Shown piece after piece: positions 1 through 11,798 of a stretch of 64,000 nt of DNA. The first letter of the stretch is position 1. Every line of letters starts with the position of its first letter. The DNA lies in assembly GCA_032158295.1 (NCBI GenBank), contig CM063255.1, positions 18,993,094 to 19,057,093 on the forward strand. The letters run 5' to 3'. The notes under the pieces are model-generated. The model was not told where the DNA came from. It saw only the letters and a program-made list of their open reading frames with translations, and did no database searches. Source of the DNA: Pycnopodia helianthoides. Taxonomy: Eukaryota; Echinodermata; Asteroidea; Forcipulatida; Asteriidae. The position numbers were made by a program, and so were the translations under genes.

Positions 1-177
1 GTTGTACAAAATCTCTCTGATTGTTGTACAAAATCTCCCTGATTGTTGTGCAAAATCTCCCTGATTGTTGTACAAAATCTCCCTGATTGTTGTACAAAAT
101 CTCTCTGATTGTTGTACAAAATCTCCCTGATCGTTGTCCAAAATCTCCCTGATTGCAAGATGCAAATATTTGCGGCT
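1..177. repeat. 22-bp tandem repeat at window start
   Basis: About seven copies of a 22-bp unit beginning GTTGTACAAAATCTC and ending CCTGATT, with few substitutions. The array runs into GCAAGATGCAAATATTTGCGG, which resembles the right end of the inverted-repeat element at 46798-46972. It is probably an internal expansion of that transposon family, cut by the window edge. Confidence 0.9.
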
Positions 178-1178
178 CTGAATCTGCCTTCATCTGACTA
201 AATTATCAATTTTTTACAAGCAAAATTAATAACAATCTCTTATTCATTCCTAAATTTAGGATTGGACACACCTTGCAACAATGACAACCCATAATAGTAG
301 TTCACAGGACGTGTTTCTATTTAGGGCATTTAGAATTTTGTCAGAATGCAAGCTCCTTAGCTTTGCCGTCGTACAATTTTACTGTCTTTCAGTTGAGATG
401 TGCGGTTAAACAGCCAAGTTATGAACTTGTCCAACTTACTTCTCGTGTCATTACTGAACAAACAATGAAAATTAATTATCATTTTTTGAATGGGGAGGTG
501 TGATTTTGTGTGTGCTAATTTCTCAACGTTTATATAAAAAAAATCTTTTTAGGGAGACTAATGCCTTAAAATGTTTCTGTTTATGTCATCATCTGGAAGA
601 TAAAGAGCCCATCAGTCAAGATCATTTTCTGATGACCGATAAGAGCTGAAAACAGTTCTACCTCAAGTGGTATTTAAAAGATGCATCGTCCGATTGTTTC
701 TTTCGGCAAATTGATGGTAAAAGAGTAATTCAACCCTTTAGCAGTTGCACACGATTGTACATTGAATCAGTTGCTCCTTGAGCAGGGAAAGCCACAAGAG
801 TCATCCAACCGTACCTAGAAATCCTTAGATGACTTTCGCTGTGATTATTTTTATCTGTTACCAGTTTTGAGTTTGTTTTGTTTTGTAGTAGGATGAAATT
901 ACCTTTCGAAAAAGGAGGCGCACAGTTGTTTTGTTTGCTTCTCCAAATTGAAGCTTTGAGGGTTGGCAACGTACGACAGATCAACTAAAAATTAGGAAAA
1001 CGGAGTTTGTGGTGACACTTGATGGCGCTGTTCATAGAGTGGCTGTCTTGTTGCATTGAATACACGGTAATATCCTCGGGCGATACAGTGAGTAATAGGG
1101 CTGGGTGGTTTAAGGTGGTTCAGTGACTAAAAAATAGTAAGGTAAAGTCTGTCTGGCTCATCAGGCAGAAGTGTTGCT

Positions 1179-1290
1179 TGTGAGAAGAACCGGTGTGGTC
1201 TGGAGGTTCCCAACTGTGTACTCTGCTCGTCTTCAGGTGAAGAGTATACTGTTGGGAAACGTTGAGACCTGACATCGGTTCTTCTCAGAA
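1179..1290. repeat. Short foldback repeat
   Basis: Inverted arms (GAAGAACCGGTGTGGTCT near 1183 and AGACCTGACATCGGTTCTTC near 1266) flank a centre with TGTACTCTGCTCGTCTTCA and its partial complement. A relative lies at about 47478-47545, just before a RIM exon. Confidence 0.7.
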
Positions 1291-1329
1291 CCAGCCCTTC
1301 CCTCAGAATTTTACACTTCGTTGTACCTG

Positions 1330-1646
1330 GTCCCAATTTCATAGAGCTGCTTAAGCAGAAAAAATATTGCATAACAATTTTCTGCTAAGCAGAAATGAGC
1401 AGGATACCAGTCACAAATTGTACAGGTGAGATGGTATTTTGGCTGGTAACCTTATTCTGGTAAGCAAAATTTGTTTTTGCTTAGCTAATTTTGCGTAACA
1501 ATTTTCTGCTCAGCAGAAATGAGCAGGATACCAGTCACAAATTGTACAGGTGAGATGGTATTTTGGCTGGTAACCTTATTCTGGTAAGCAAAATTTGTTT
1601 TTGCTTAGCTAATTTTTGTGCTTAAGCAGCTCTATGAAATTGGGCC
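1330..1646. mobile_element. PIF/Harbinger-like MITE with internal duplication
   Basis: Terminal inverted repeats read GTCCCAATTTCATAGAGCTG and, at the other end, CAGCTCTATGAAATTGGGCC, with CTG on both outer flanks (1327-1329 and 1647-1649). Inside, a roughly 123-bp block starting TTTTCTGCTMAGCAGAAATG is repeated once in tandem, which makes this copy longer than its relatives. No coding capacity. Confidence 0.8.
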
Positions 1647-2884
1647 CTGGTTGTACCTGCAAGTTTACAACTTATTTTTAATGATCCACACCATGCAAAG
1701 CTTTGAACAGCACTTAATACTTCTAAGTAATAGCTAAGCACAAATTAGCAGGGAGCCAGTTGTAATCAATCCTCTTTGCAATTTTGTTTCGATCGGGAAC
1801 CCGTTTCAGCTACGCTAAGTTGTACTGCGCTTAGCGATCTTGCAGCACTTTAACTTCGGCGGGAGTGCTATCAGATACCTGTGACTAAGCGTCGCTCTGC
1901 CTAGTCATTGAGTCATTGGAATCTCAAGTAGTCGTAGATAACAAAATATCTTCACAAAAATCATCTGATTGTTTCCCGGAAACTCTTGAAAAAAAAAAAA
2001 TTTGACATGATTTGCCGGAGGCATTTACCTTTCCCTAACAAAACAAATTAGCGAGTGTGAATTTCAGCTGGCTATGTTAGATGGAAATTAGATACCTTAG
2101 TCATACCTGTCTCATTATGTAGGATGCTTTATATTCGCTAAACGGTGTAAACAATTTTCCTGATGTAGCCATAGTTGAATACTTTACCAATGTACACACA
2201 AAGATAACTTGTCTTTATGCTGTACCCTTGAAACAAAATTACCCAGAGTCGAATTCTGAACATTTTTATTTTGACGCATTGTAACGGTTTCACACCTATG
2301 CTCCCGACATAGTAACAGTTACTCACCTATGCTTCCGACATTCCTACATTCGGAACATAGAGCAGGCGCCATTGTCAAAGACAGCTCTTATCACCTTGAA
2401 TACAACGAGTAGGAAGAATTTACACAAACGAAAAGTTTCTTTGAGATAAAGTAGGAAAGATAGTTTCTCCAGGACTTTCTCCTGAACTGAAGATGAGCAG
2501 GGTACATGGTTGAAAGAGTCAGACCATACCAATGGCCCTTTTCAGAACCAACACTCCTTGCAAAAGAGATTGGTTGTACCCGAAAGTTGACTAGTTATTC
2601 CTCTTATTCACACCATGCAGAGCTTCACGGACAATACCTTCTTTGGAATTACTTGCAAACATTTCGTTTTATTTTGTTACGGTTTCGTAGTCTCATCACT
2701 CAACATGACAAAATTTTTAAAAATCAACATGTTAAGAAATACACGTTATGAAAATTAACAAAATATGGAATCATGTTAAGCCTCTGAGAGAAATCGCTGG
2801 GGTCAAAAGGTGAGGCTGTCTTCACTTTCTGCACAGGTACGGGGTGGCGGGGGGGGGGGGGGGGACACACCCCTTCTTCCAAAA

Positions 2885-3092
2885 AATAACTGCACTGGGT
2901 TCTTTTACGTGCATTACACAACACACAGGACCAACGGCTTTATGTCCCACATGAAGGACAAAGCAATAATGGCTCAGTGTCTTGCTTAAGTGTCACGACC
3001 CGGACTCACACCCACACTCTGCTGGTTAGAAACACCAGACATGCCAGAGCTTGGAGTCCAGTGCGCTTGACCGCTCGGCCAAGGCATGCTAA
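2885..3092 (-). mobile_element. tRNA-Leu-like SINE
   Basis: On the minus strand it starts with a tRNA-like head, GGCCGAGCGGTCAAGCGCAC, then ACTCCAAGCTCTGGC and GTGTGGGTGTGAGTCCGGG (B-box region). A body follows containing the complement of TTGCTTAAGTGTCACGAC and of TTACGTGCATTACACAACAC. The same composite occurs at least six more times in the window. Acceptor-stem pairing is lost, so this is not a functional tRNA gene. Confidence 0.75.
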
Positions 3093-3391
3093 CTATGAGA
3101 TTTTTGGTTCAAATTTGTTTCCCCTTGGAATAATCTTAAAAGTGCTTAAATGCATTGCTCATTCTGACAGAGTTTGGTGAATCTAGGTCTTTCCTTTGAC
3201 CAGCGTGATGTTTTACCAAGCTCAAGTATTTTCTAACCTTCTTGTTTTATGCAGCTGCATAGTTCTGGATTAAGTCAAACAGAAACCACTGTTTCTGCAA
3301 CAGTGAGATTGAACCAAGCTTAAAGTAGAAGTGTTTTGTACTCGCTCTTTTTACTGAAAGTCACAGAAATAATTTTGAGTAATTCTTAAAG

Positions 3392-3690
3392 ATTGGTTTT
3401 AATCAAGGTAATGCTGACTTACAGGCGCATTTATAAAGAAAGATACAGAAAAGTCACATGTGAAAGTTTCAGCTGAACACAGTGTCTACTTGCTGAGAAA
3501 AAGAGCAAAGAAAACTGTCCCGGTGCTTTCACACAAATGTCAAATCCATCCATGTTTAGCGAGGTGGTAGCGGGTACCAACCATGAACGGACACCAACCC
3601 TCAGAAATCCGAGAAGTGATTCATGAATCCTTTCTCAAAACAGTCTCCGTGCTTCTCACTATAAGTAAATTTTTATGGTTGTTAATTTTG
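3392..3690. mobile_element. TTAA-class inverted-repeat element (family E), diverged copy
   Basis: Shares long blocks with 37664-38096, including AGATACAGAAAAGTCACATG, GTGTCTACTTGCTGAGAAAA and GGTGGTAGCGGGTACCAACC. Its ends are eroded. It is non-coding. Confidence 0.6.
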
Positions 3691-4446
3691 TGGAGTACTT
3701 AACAAAGCTTGACCCTGCCTTTAATTGTTTGATATTTCATCATCGGTGTTGTGCAACGCCAACTCGTTTTTTTGATGGACGCAGAGAGAGGTGTGACTCT
3801 GTCATTGAAATAAATGGAACTGATCCTGTGCTCTTTTGATATCTTGTCAATGGTTCACGGCGATGGGTCTGATCCTTAATGACTTGGTACGCAACATTCT
3901 AAGAAACGTGATCCCGGGATTATTACACTGGCATTTAGAAAGGTCACATCCATATCCAGTTGGTGGACACATTAGCAGCGGTCGTTTACAAACTACATTG
4001 TGCTGTTGTGTCCAATGTTGCAAGGTGACATTCAAACTCCCCCTCAGTTTGCAAGAGAAACTGTGCACTTGGATTGTCAGAACTTACAAAATTCTCTTTT
4101 TTATTCGGTGGAATTTTGTGTTATCTAGTAGACCTCTATCATTCAGCTTAAATCTATGTCTGGATCCCTGTATACCAAATGGCTAAACATTGTTGAAGTG
4201 TCAGGTCACCAAAGGGTGCCAGACTATTTGTCCTTCCAGACTCAGTTTGGTCACACTGGTTTGTATGGAACAGAAACAAGATGGCGGCACCAATATGAAG
4301 GGCCTATCAATGTAACAGTGAGTAGGTGAAAAACGGCCGTGTCAAGTTATTGCAATCAGACTGAAGATTGTGTATGGTTACACACTATGTTCAGACACCC
4401 TTAAGTTCTGACAACGCTGATGTATTATTTTTCCTAATCCGAATCC

Positions 4447-4680
4447 TGACCCTAACCCACCTAACCCTAATCCTTACTCCTAACCCTAACCCTAATCCTT
4501 ACCCTAACCCTAACCCTAATCCTTACCCTAACCCTAACCCTAATCCTTACCCTAACCCTAACCCTAATCCTTACCCTAACCCTAACCCTAATCCTTACCC
4601 TAACCCTAACCCTAATCCTTACCCTAACCCTAACCCTAATCCTTACCCTAATAACCCATCTTACCCAACCCTTACCCCAA
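4447..4680. repeat. Interstitial telomere-like 24-bp repeat
   Basis: CCCTAA-type units arranged as a 24-bp higher-order repeat: two CCCTAA hexamers followed by CCCTAATCCTTA. About 7.5 very regular copies lie between 4476 and 4655, with degenerate edges. CCCTAA is the complement of the metazoan telomere repeat TTAGGG. Confidence 0.92.
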
Positions 4681-4892
4681 GCGGTGTAGATCAGGAAGGG
4701 TTATTGAAACATACATGTAGGATTGTCAGAACATAGAACAGAGGATATGACAACAGTGTGATCACGAGAAGTGACAATTCTAAAATAAAGTGTTTTACTC
4801 GATCGAGAGAGCGCGTTAGAGGGGCCATGTTGGTTAAATTGCTCATTATTCAAAATCTCAGTCATTCAAAGTGACATAAATTTACTCTCGTA

Positions 4893-5674
4893 GTAAGGTT
4901 ATTGTACGGGATTGGTAGAGCTGACAAAGTAGTCACAGACAGTGTACATGTTTTGAGTGATCAACCATATACATGAAATAACAAAACTGTAAAAAGTTGG
5001 GCTTTAATCCGTTGTGTGAGTCAGGAGAAAGTAGTGAAAAACCATGCACAGTCGCAGCATGTAAATACCTTGGCCTTAATTTTGGCTGTAAGAACCGAAA
5101 TCAGCCTTTTAAAAGTAGGTTTTCAGATACAGTTTTCTCGAATATGACTAAATTTAAAGGAACATTACAGAATTGGTAAGAAAAAAACTTGTAAAATATA
5201 CTTTTTGATCACAGATTTACATAAAACTTACACGGTCTAATAATGATGATAGTAGAAAACATCCCTTGAAATATTTCTGTCTGAAATGCCATATTTGATG
5301 AGAAATGAATAAACTAATTTTCCGATTGGAGTTTATCGCTCAGTGGGCGTTTTATTCATTTGTTGAATCTATATGATTTCATGCAAATGTGTAATCGGTT
5401 TTTCACTATTTTCTCGTGACCCAGATGGCTGATCGATCTCAAACTTCTACAGGTTTGTCACTTTATGTGTATGGTGGATTACATAAAGTGCTTACACTGC
5501 CAGCAACTGTTTTGTTAGCAAAAACCAATTCTGTAACGTTCCTTTAAGAGGGAAATATTTCATAGAAAATATGATTCTAGGACATGTAGGATGACCATCG
5601 TAATCAGTAAGCCTTCAGACTAAAATGAAACAATGATGTTTTTTTTATTCTTACCAATCCTGTGTAATACTTTT
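4893..5674. mobile_element. TTAA-class element (family C), interrupted by a second element
   Basis: The left part (GGATTGGTAGAGCTGACAAA near 4909) and right part (CAGTAAGCCTTCAGACTAAA through ACCAATCCTGTGTAATAC) match the uninterrupted copy at 14757-15166. The element at 5158-5543 splits it at a TTAA target. Confidence 0.8.
5158..5543 (-). mobile_element. TTAA-flanked MITE, family A copy 1
   Basis: Terminal inverted repeats AGGAACATTACAGAATTGGT sit directly inside TTAA duplications (5154-5157 and 5544-5547). About 386 bp, non-coding. TTAA target duplication is the signature of piggyBac-type transposition. Relative to copies at 8256 and 30016 it is in reverse orientation. Confidence 0.85.
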
Positions 5675-6574
5675 ATTAAAATAAATGCCTTTATATGTTT
5701 TACTCGATCGAGAAAACGCATTATGTGGCTCACGATAATTGCTCATTATTTAAAACTCAGTCATTCAAATCACATAAATTTAATCCCACATTAACAACCC
5801 TGCACATACAAGAACAATCTTCTAATTCTCACATGCCGATATCACCATCGTGAAAAAAATTCCCATAATTTTCTAACAGTGAGTAGATTTTGGTTTACGC
5901 GACTGTCGAGAATCCTGATTGACTAGGTCTTCTATAGTCCGCTATTATCGCTCTATTCATAAACGTGTGTGTAAGGACACCACCTAGGTATCCCCCGGCA
6001 ACCAAAATGGCTGGCATAATTTAGGGAAGGCATCTCATCTGAACCGGAAACCCACCGTGTTTTAAATCCCAGTTAATCTCCATTTTATCATAAATTGAGC
6101 CTCTAAAAGCATTTTGGGCAAACAGTTTAGGACAGTTCTCTCAGCAGGACCAGACGTGTAATGAAATTCAGTTTAGATTTCGCAAGAGGGTATCCGATAT
6201 TTGGACATATTTTATTGGGGGGAATTTATTACTGTGTGTGGGAGATGTGACACTGACATGTATTCGTGACGGACGGCCTGTGTTTAGAATATGGTGTTCG
6301 GGGGGGATATAAATGTAGACGGTTGATTTAATGTAACCTGACATTGAATTATCTTATACAATCACACACCACGGCATGGTCACGACTCATGGCTGTTTCG
6401 TACGAAAATCGTACAATTGCAATTTTTTCCCTCTCTAAATATAGCTGGCACAGAAATATAAAAAGCATTTTTTTTTTATACACACACTGTAGTGAAATGT
6501 TTTGACTAAGGAGGAATGGAGTCAGGAATTTTTACGGGGGAAAACACAAAAAAATGAAAAAGTAACCGGAAGTA

Positions 6575-6965
6575 ACCTGTGAGAAACATTCTAACATATT
6601 GAAATACTATCAAAATTCCACTAGTGTGTCGCCCAAAAAAAAGAAAAAAAGAAAAGAAAGAAGAATAGGGTTTGAGTCTTACTCAGTCATCGTACGATTA
6701 GACACTGTGAGATAAACCCTAACGAACATTTGATCACACAAAACATGAACACTGTCTGCGAGTATTTCGTCAACTCTACCAATCCTGTATAATAATACCT
6801 TTAACTGTGAGAAAACAATCCAGCATATTGAAACACTATCAAAATTCCACTAGTGTGTGTCCCCGTGTCCCCCCCCCCCCCCCACCCTAAAAGGGTTGGA
6901 GTCTTTACTCAGTGACCGTACGATTAGACACGTTGAGATAAAAGCCTAATGAACATTTGTGGTTG
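6575..6965 (+). repeat. Direct duplication of about 155 bp
   Basis: Two copies (about 6578-6735 and 6808-6962) share ATCAAAATTCCACTAGTGTG and ACTCAGTSACCGTACGATTAG-like segments. The first carries an A-rich tract and the second a C15 run at the same internal position. Confidence 0.75.
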
Positions 6966-7559
6966 CACCCCCGCTTCGGCATTATCAGCCCTTACACTAT
7001 TGCTAATTAAACATAACCCCTTAACCGTGACGCAGTCTCTACCTTATGCATGCTCATCTAATGCATCACAGAATTAAGTAATAGTCTTTAAGTTAAAGGA
7101 GCACTCTCACACCCTCGTGTACACTCATAGATTTAAAGGAGCAGTTCTTTTATTTTTTGGCACTGTCATCACGCTTTTAAAGGAACACTTTGTGTCACAC
7201 CAAACATTGCGTAGTTACAACTCTAAACTGAAAGGGGGAAATGATCTTCAAATGAATAGATGTTCGATTTTATTTTTGATTTATTTATTTTCCTGGAGGA
7301 ACAATTCTTTTAGAAGCCATCATCAGATCATTTTTTATTTATAAACTTTTAATTTGACTGAGTTGGCTTAAAAATGTGTAATTTACTTCAACTGTTTGTG
7401 GTTGTATGGAATGGACATCTAAAGCTTTCAGACTTTGTTGTATGGTTGAAGTGAGGTATTAGCTATGATTAATGATTGCAAATTTATTGAACACCCCAAA
7501 ACATTTGTTTTTTAAAATACACATAATAAAAAATATATAAAAATAAATGTTTGTAGAAT

Positions 7560-8110
7560 AAGCAGTGGCATAATTAAGGGTTGGAGGGGGGGGGGGTCAG
7601 TCAAACTGTGACATTTTACACCGATTTAACGTGAGGTTAGAGACTTCCAAGTCTCCCCCCTTTTAATAAGCACTCTATCTATTGAAAAATGAGTGGATTA
7701 CAAAACTCGGCCTTAATCATGTTGTTTTTTTGTAAAACACACATAATTGAAAAATACATAGCATATGTTTAAAGAATAAGCAATGGAGGAAGGGGCAGTT
7801 TTTTTGTGCCAGTCTAAAAGGTCAAATTCTAAGCTGTTTTTTTTTACTGAATAATCATAACAGTTCAGGAATGAACTAAAAATCTCCAAACAAAAGGCGT
7901 ACAGACTATATATTTGAAATGTGACGTCATCAAATGTTTTTGGAGTTTAACAAAAAAATAATTTGCACTTTGAAGGGTATCAAACACACCGGCGTTTTTC
8001 ACCATTTTAGCGCAAGGTTAGGGACTTCTAAGTTTCCCCTTTTTTTTCATACGGACTCTATCTATCGAAAATGAGTGGATCACAAAACTGAATTTGACCC
8101 TGGAGCTCCT
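7560..8110. repeat. Dispersed repeat, two adjacent diverged copies
   Basis: Blocks such as AGGTTAGRGACTTCYAAGT and CTCTATCTATYGAAAAATGAG occur near 7630-7710 and 8010-8095. A third, more diverged copy lies at about 13195-13440. Non-coding. Family not identified. Confidence 0.65.
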
Positions 8111-8255
8111 CTTATGAAAAATATGTAGAATGGAAAGTTGCGCAATCATCTAGGTAGACAATGATGTGATCCTATTGCATGACGTTATGCAATTGAATGT
8201 TTCACTGTCCGCCATGTTGGGCTACAGAATGATAGACTCGCTACCATCACCTTAA

Positions 8256-8641
8256 AGGAACATTACAGAATTGGTTTTTGCTAACAAAACATTTGCTGGC
8301 AGTGTAAGCACTTTATGTAATCCACCATATACATAAACTGACAAACCTGTAGAAGTTTGAGATCGATCGGCCATCTGGGTCACGAGAAAATAGTGAAAAA
8401 CCGATTACACATTTGCATGAAATCATATAGATTCAACAAATGAAGAAAACGCTCACTGAGCGATAAACTCCAATCGGAAAATTAGTTCATTCATTTCTCA
8501 TCAAATATGGCATGTCAGACAAAAATATTTCAAGGGATGTTTTCTACTATCATCATCATTAAACCGTGTAAGTTTTATGTAAATCTGTGATCAAAAAGTA
8601 TATTTTACAAGTTTTTTTCTTACCAATTCTGTAATGTTCTT
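8256..8641 (+). mobile_element. TTAA-flanked MITE, family A copy 2
   Basis: Same 20-bp terminal repeats and body as 5158-5543, in the opposite orientation, with TTAA at 8252-8255 and 8642-8645. The right TTAA doubles as the left TTAA of the next element. Confidence 0.87.
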
Positions 8642-8645
8642 TTAA

Positions 8646-9023
8646 AGACACTGGACACTATTGGTAATTGTCAAAGACCAGTCTTCTCACTTGGTGTATC
8701 TCAACATATGGATAAAATAACAAACCTGTAAAAACTTGAGCTCAATTGGTCGTCGAAGTTGCGAGATAACTATGAAAGAAAAAACACCCTTGTCACACGA
8801 AGTTGTGTGCTTTCAGATGGTTGATTTCGAGACCTCAAATTCTAATTCTGAGGTCTCGAAATCAAATTCGTGGAAAATTACTTCTTTCTCGAAAACTATA
8901 TCACTTCAGAGGGAGCCGTTTCTCACAATGTTTTATACTGTCAACCTCTCCCCATTACTCGTTACCAAGTAAGGTTTTATGCTAATAATTATTTTGAGTA
9001 ATTACCAATAGTGTCCACTGCCT
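8646..9023 (+). mobile_element. TTAA-flanked MITE, family B
   Basis: Terminal repeats AGACACTGGACACTATTGGT and ACCAATAGTGTCCACTGCCT lie inside TTAA (8642-8645 and 9024-9027). A near-perfect palindrome around 8824-8864 (TTTCGAGACCTCAAATTC and its complement) forms the core. Non-coding. Confidence 0.87.
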
Positions 9024-10516
9024 TTAATTGTCTATCAATTAAAAAAAAAGCACAACCGCTTTAAGACGTGCTGTCCAAAAAAAAAGCATCATAGCATTTA
9101 ATTTATTTCCAATTAAATATTATCACAAGTCGTACATAAAACCTCACAAGGACACCCGTAAGGAAAATATTGACAATAATGGCGATGGACAAAAATAATG
9201 TTTGAAATATTAATGGATGGGGGGGGGGGGGGCTGGGTATCATGTGAGATCAGTCTTAGTCATGGAGTAAACGATAATGGGCTGACAGTTGTATTGAGAA
9301 AGTTGTTGACCAAGTGGAGGTCAACGCTGTCCCATTATGCAGTGACTGTTTTCTCTGTACTTACAATTCATGTACACTGATTGTCTAGTTGGTCATCTTA
9401 CTGAACTGGCGCTCTAAGGGGACGTACAATGCTGGAGGCGTTCATTTTGTTCTGTTTCTCTTTCACTACATGTCACAAATTAACCCTTTGTAATATTTTA
9501 GCTGGGGGGTTGATTAATAAAAAAACACAAGCAAACATAACAACAAACAAACACCAAAATTGAAGGAAATTTTAAGGGGGAAAAAATTAGTTAGTGGCCT
9601 GACGTTTCGACCCTAGCAGAGTCTTTCTCGAAGGCTAGATGACAAGACAACACACATACATGCATACAAGGGGGACAAAAGCAGTCAAAAAGCAGTCATT
9701 TTAAGGGGGTGTACAACATTTGAAGAGTTCATTTTGTTCCGATCCCTGTTTGTCAGATGTCAGAAATTTTACCTTTTCTAATTTTTTAGCTTTGGGGTTA
9801 AGGCAAGAAAAAAAATATTTAACAAATAAATAAACTAACATAAATGCCAGAGTAACTTTTGATTTGTAACAGTACTGTTTCTTTCAACGGATATTAATTA
9901 ATTTAAATTATAGGACGTTATTAATGAGTTGAACACATTTTGTGCTTTTCAGTTCATGACTTTCAAACCTGGCAGAGTCTTGGCTGTACTCTAGTAGATT
10001 AACCTCCATTATGTAATCATAACTTAATGTTTAGAGAGAAGGAGATGACCAAGCTAAAGAAGAGACACCACCACCACTGACCTATGACCTGAGTGCACTG
10101 CATGCTGGGTAGAAGTCAGTTCTTAGTTGCCATTGGCTGAGATACATTGTTGCTTTTTTGGGGGAAGGTCGCCATGCATGCGTCTAGTGTCCTGCTGCTG
10201 TAGTGTGGTCAAAATGCATTTTACTTTCTCCTGACTCCCAAATCCCCCCATCTTTTCCACACAATTTTTACCATTTCATTTGTAGAAATTGTCAAGTTGT
10301 TTACTGTTCTCATTGCATTTTCAATTTCTTAGATCTTTATTGTGTAATCTTATTATAGCCTTGACTGAGGTAGTCTTGTGGACGATGGAGGAATAGGTGG
10401 CCAGTTGTGGCCGATAGCAGCCATAATTGGTGGCCCGTAGACCGTGACCTGCATGGGCCTGGCCACTTGACACGGCTCGATCAGGGGGGCGGTCTAACAA
10501 AATGCCTGACAACCTG

Positions 10517-10713
10517 AGCCCGATTTCATAGAGCTGCTTAAGCTCAGAAGGGTGCTAAGCACAAAATGATTATGCTCACCCACAATAAGGTTACCAGCCA
10601 ACATACCATGTCACAAGTACAATTTATGACTGGTATCCTGCTCCTTGCTGCTTAGCAGAAAAATCTGTTGAGCGGTTTTTCCTGCTTAAGCAGCTCTAAT
10701 ATGAAATTGAGTC
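10517..10713. mobile_element. PIF/Harbinger-like MITE, diverged copy
   Basis: Ends AGCCCGATTTCATAGAGCTG and CAGCTCTAATATGAAATTGA, with the internal motif GGTTACCAGCCAACATACCA shared with other copies. The left flank is CTG and the right CTT, so the target duplication has decayed. Confidence 0.7.
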
Positions 10714-11578
10714 CTTAGTTGCTGACCTATAAACGCTGAATTCCAAAGACTGCCTCACTCACTGCGTTGCCGATATCATTTACCATCAAAACACCATGGA
10801 AAGAGTAGCCCATTATCATGCATACGTTGCTGGAAAGAGAAGTCGACTTAAAACGTTGGCGCTCAGACCGATGATTCACTTTGCGATCTCAGTCGGCGTC
10901 GCTGCGTTATCGTCGTGATTGACAATTTCCACATTATACCTGCTTCATGTATGTTTAATTAAAAGTCTAATTAAGTCATACGAAGTGCACTGTACTCGTT
11001 AGTTCAGTGAAGGGCAGGTCTAACGTGTAGAAAATGGCGTCGACCCTGCCCAATGAGCATGTTCCTACAAACCTCGTCATTTTTAGAGGCATCGATAATT
11101 AGTTTCTAGGTTTCCATGGTGTTGTGATGTCGATAATTGACGATGTCAAATATTCCCATTTTGAGGGTCCATTCAGAAACAACATCAGTGAAGCTGCAAT
11201 AAGAGAAAAATTATTTGGCTCTTTTAAGAGTCGGAAAGATAAAGTCGAAAAAAGAAATCAAAATTCAAGATTTCATTATTCTCAAAATTTCAAACTAAAA
11301 CGACAGTGAAGTTTGATCATTAAGCAGAGATTTGTTTGTATTTTCAAACCTTTTTAGTATTTGAGAGCAAAGTATTGTGTTCACAAGTTGATTTGTTTCT
11401 GAAATTACCAACATATTTGTAGCAATAACGATTTTTCATTTCATTTTCTGAATTTTCCAAATTTTCCATTCATCTCCTATGAAAATCTATATTCTACTCT
11501 TTGCTCCTTATGAATCATAGATAATAATACTGAATCAACTAACCTTTGACCTCATTAATATTCCTCATAACTATTCAG

Positions 11579-11798
11579 CACCCGGTCACATGGGCAGCTG
11601 ACCTCGACAACAACAGATTCATCGGTCACATGATACTGAAGAAGAGCCAGGGAGACACCACCACGCCGCAGGATTCCAGCGCCATCTTAGGGTTACAGGT
11701 CAAAGGTGGAAAGATGAAGGAGGCGGGCAAGCTCGGAGCGTTCATCTCAAAGGTCAAGCGAGGGAGTATTGCGGACACTGTTGGTCATCTACGAGCAG
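11579..11798 (+). CDS. RIMS2: RIM exon: first half of PDZ domain
   Basis: The 220-nt exon enters in phase 0 after a CAG acceptor and leaves in phase 1 at G|GTATGT. It opens with HPVTW, the conserved start of the RIM PDZ region, continues through the carboxylate-binding loop ILGLQV and the KGGKM/GAFISKVKRG segment, and ends at VGHLRAG. The match to vertebrate RIM is strong over the whole exon. It is the most 5' exon recognised here. A phase-0 entry means the upstream exon must end on a codon boundary. Confidence 0.95.

Larger units (their letters stand above)
1..11578. other. Upstream intron or 5' flank, no exon recognised
   Basis: AT-rich sequence holding the repeats listed separately. I found no zinc-finger or Rab-binding RIM exon, and no open frame here has convincing coding character. 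Stretches such as 178-1170, 1650-2880, 3700-4440, 5680-6570 and 9030-10510 show only homopolymer runs, short diverged repeats and unique-looking DNA. Because the 11579 exon enters in phase 0 in mid-protein, the transcript must start upstream of it. Small exons could be missed by eye. Confidence 0.6.

Noticed and set aside
3836..4186. A 116-residue open frame
   Set aside because: No recognisable domain, no splice context and an overlapping antisense frame of similar quality. Likely chance.
4368..4736. Open frame encoding an Asn-Pro-Tyr repeat protein
   Set aside because: It is the translation of the telomere-like CCCTAA repeat, with no coding evidence outside the array.
10022..10110. A short open stretch (EGDDQAKEETPPPLTYDLS type) after a GTTTAG as a possible RIM exon upstream of the PDZ
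   Set aside because: The only nearby donor (GG|GTAGAA) would end in phase 2, which does not fit the phase-0 PDZ exon, and the peptide matches nothing I recognise.
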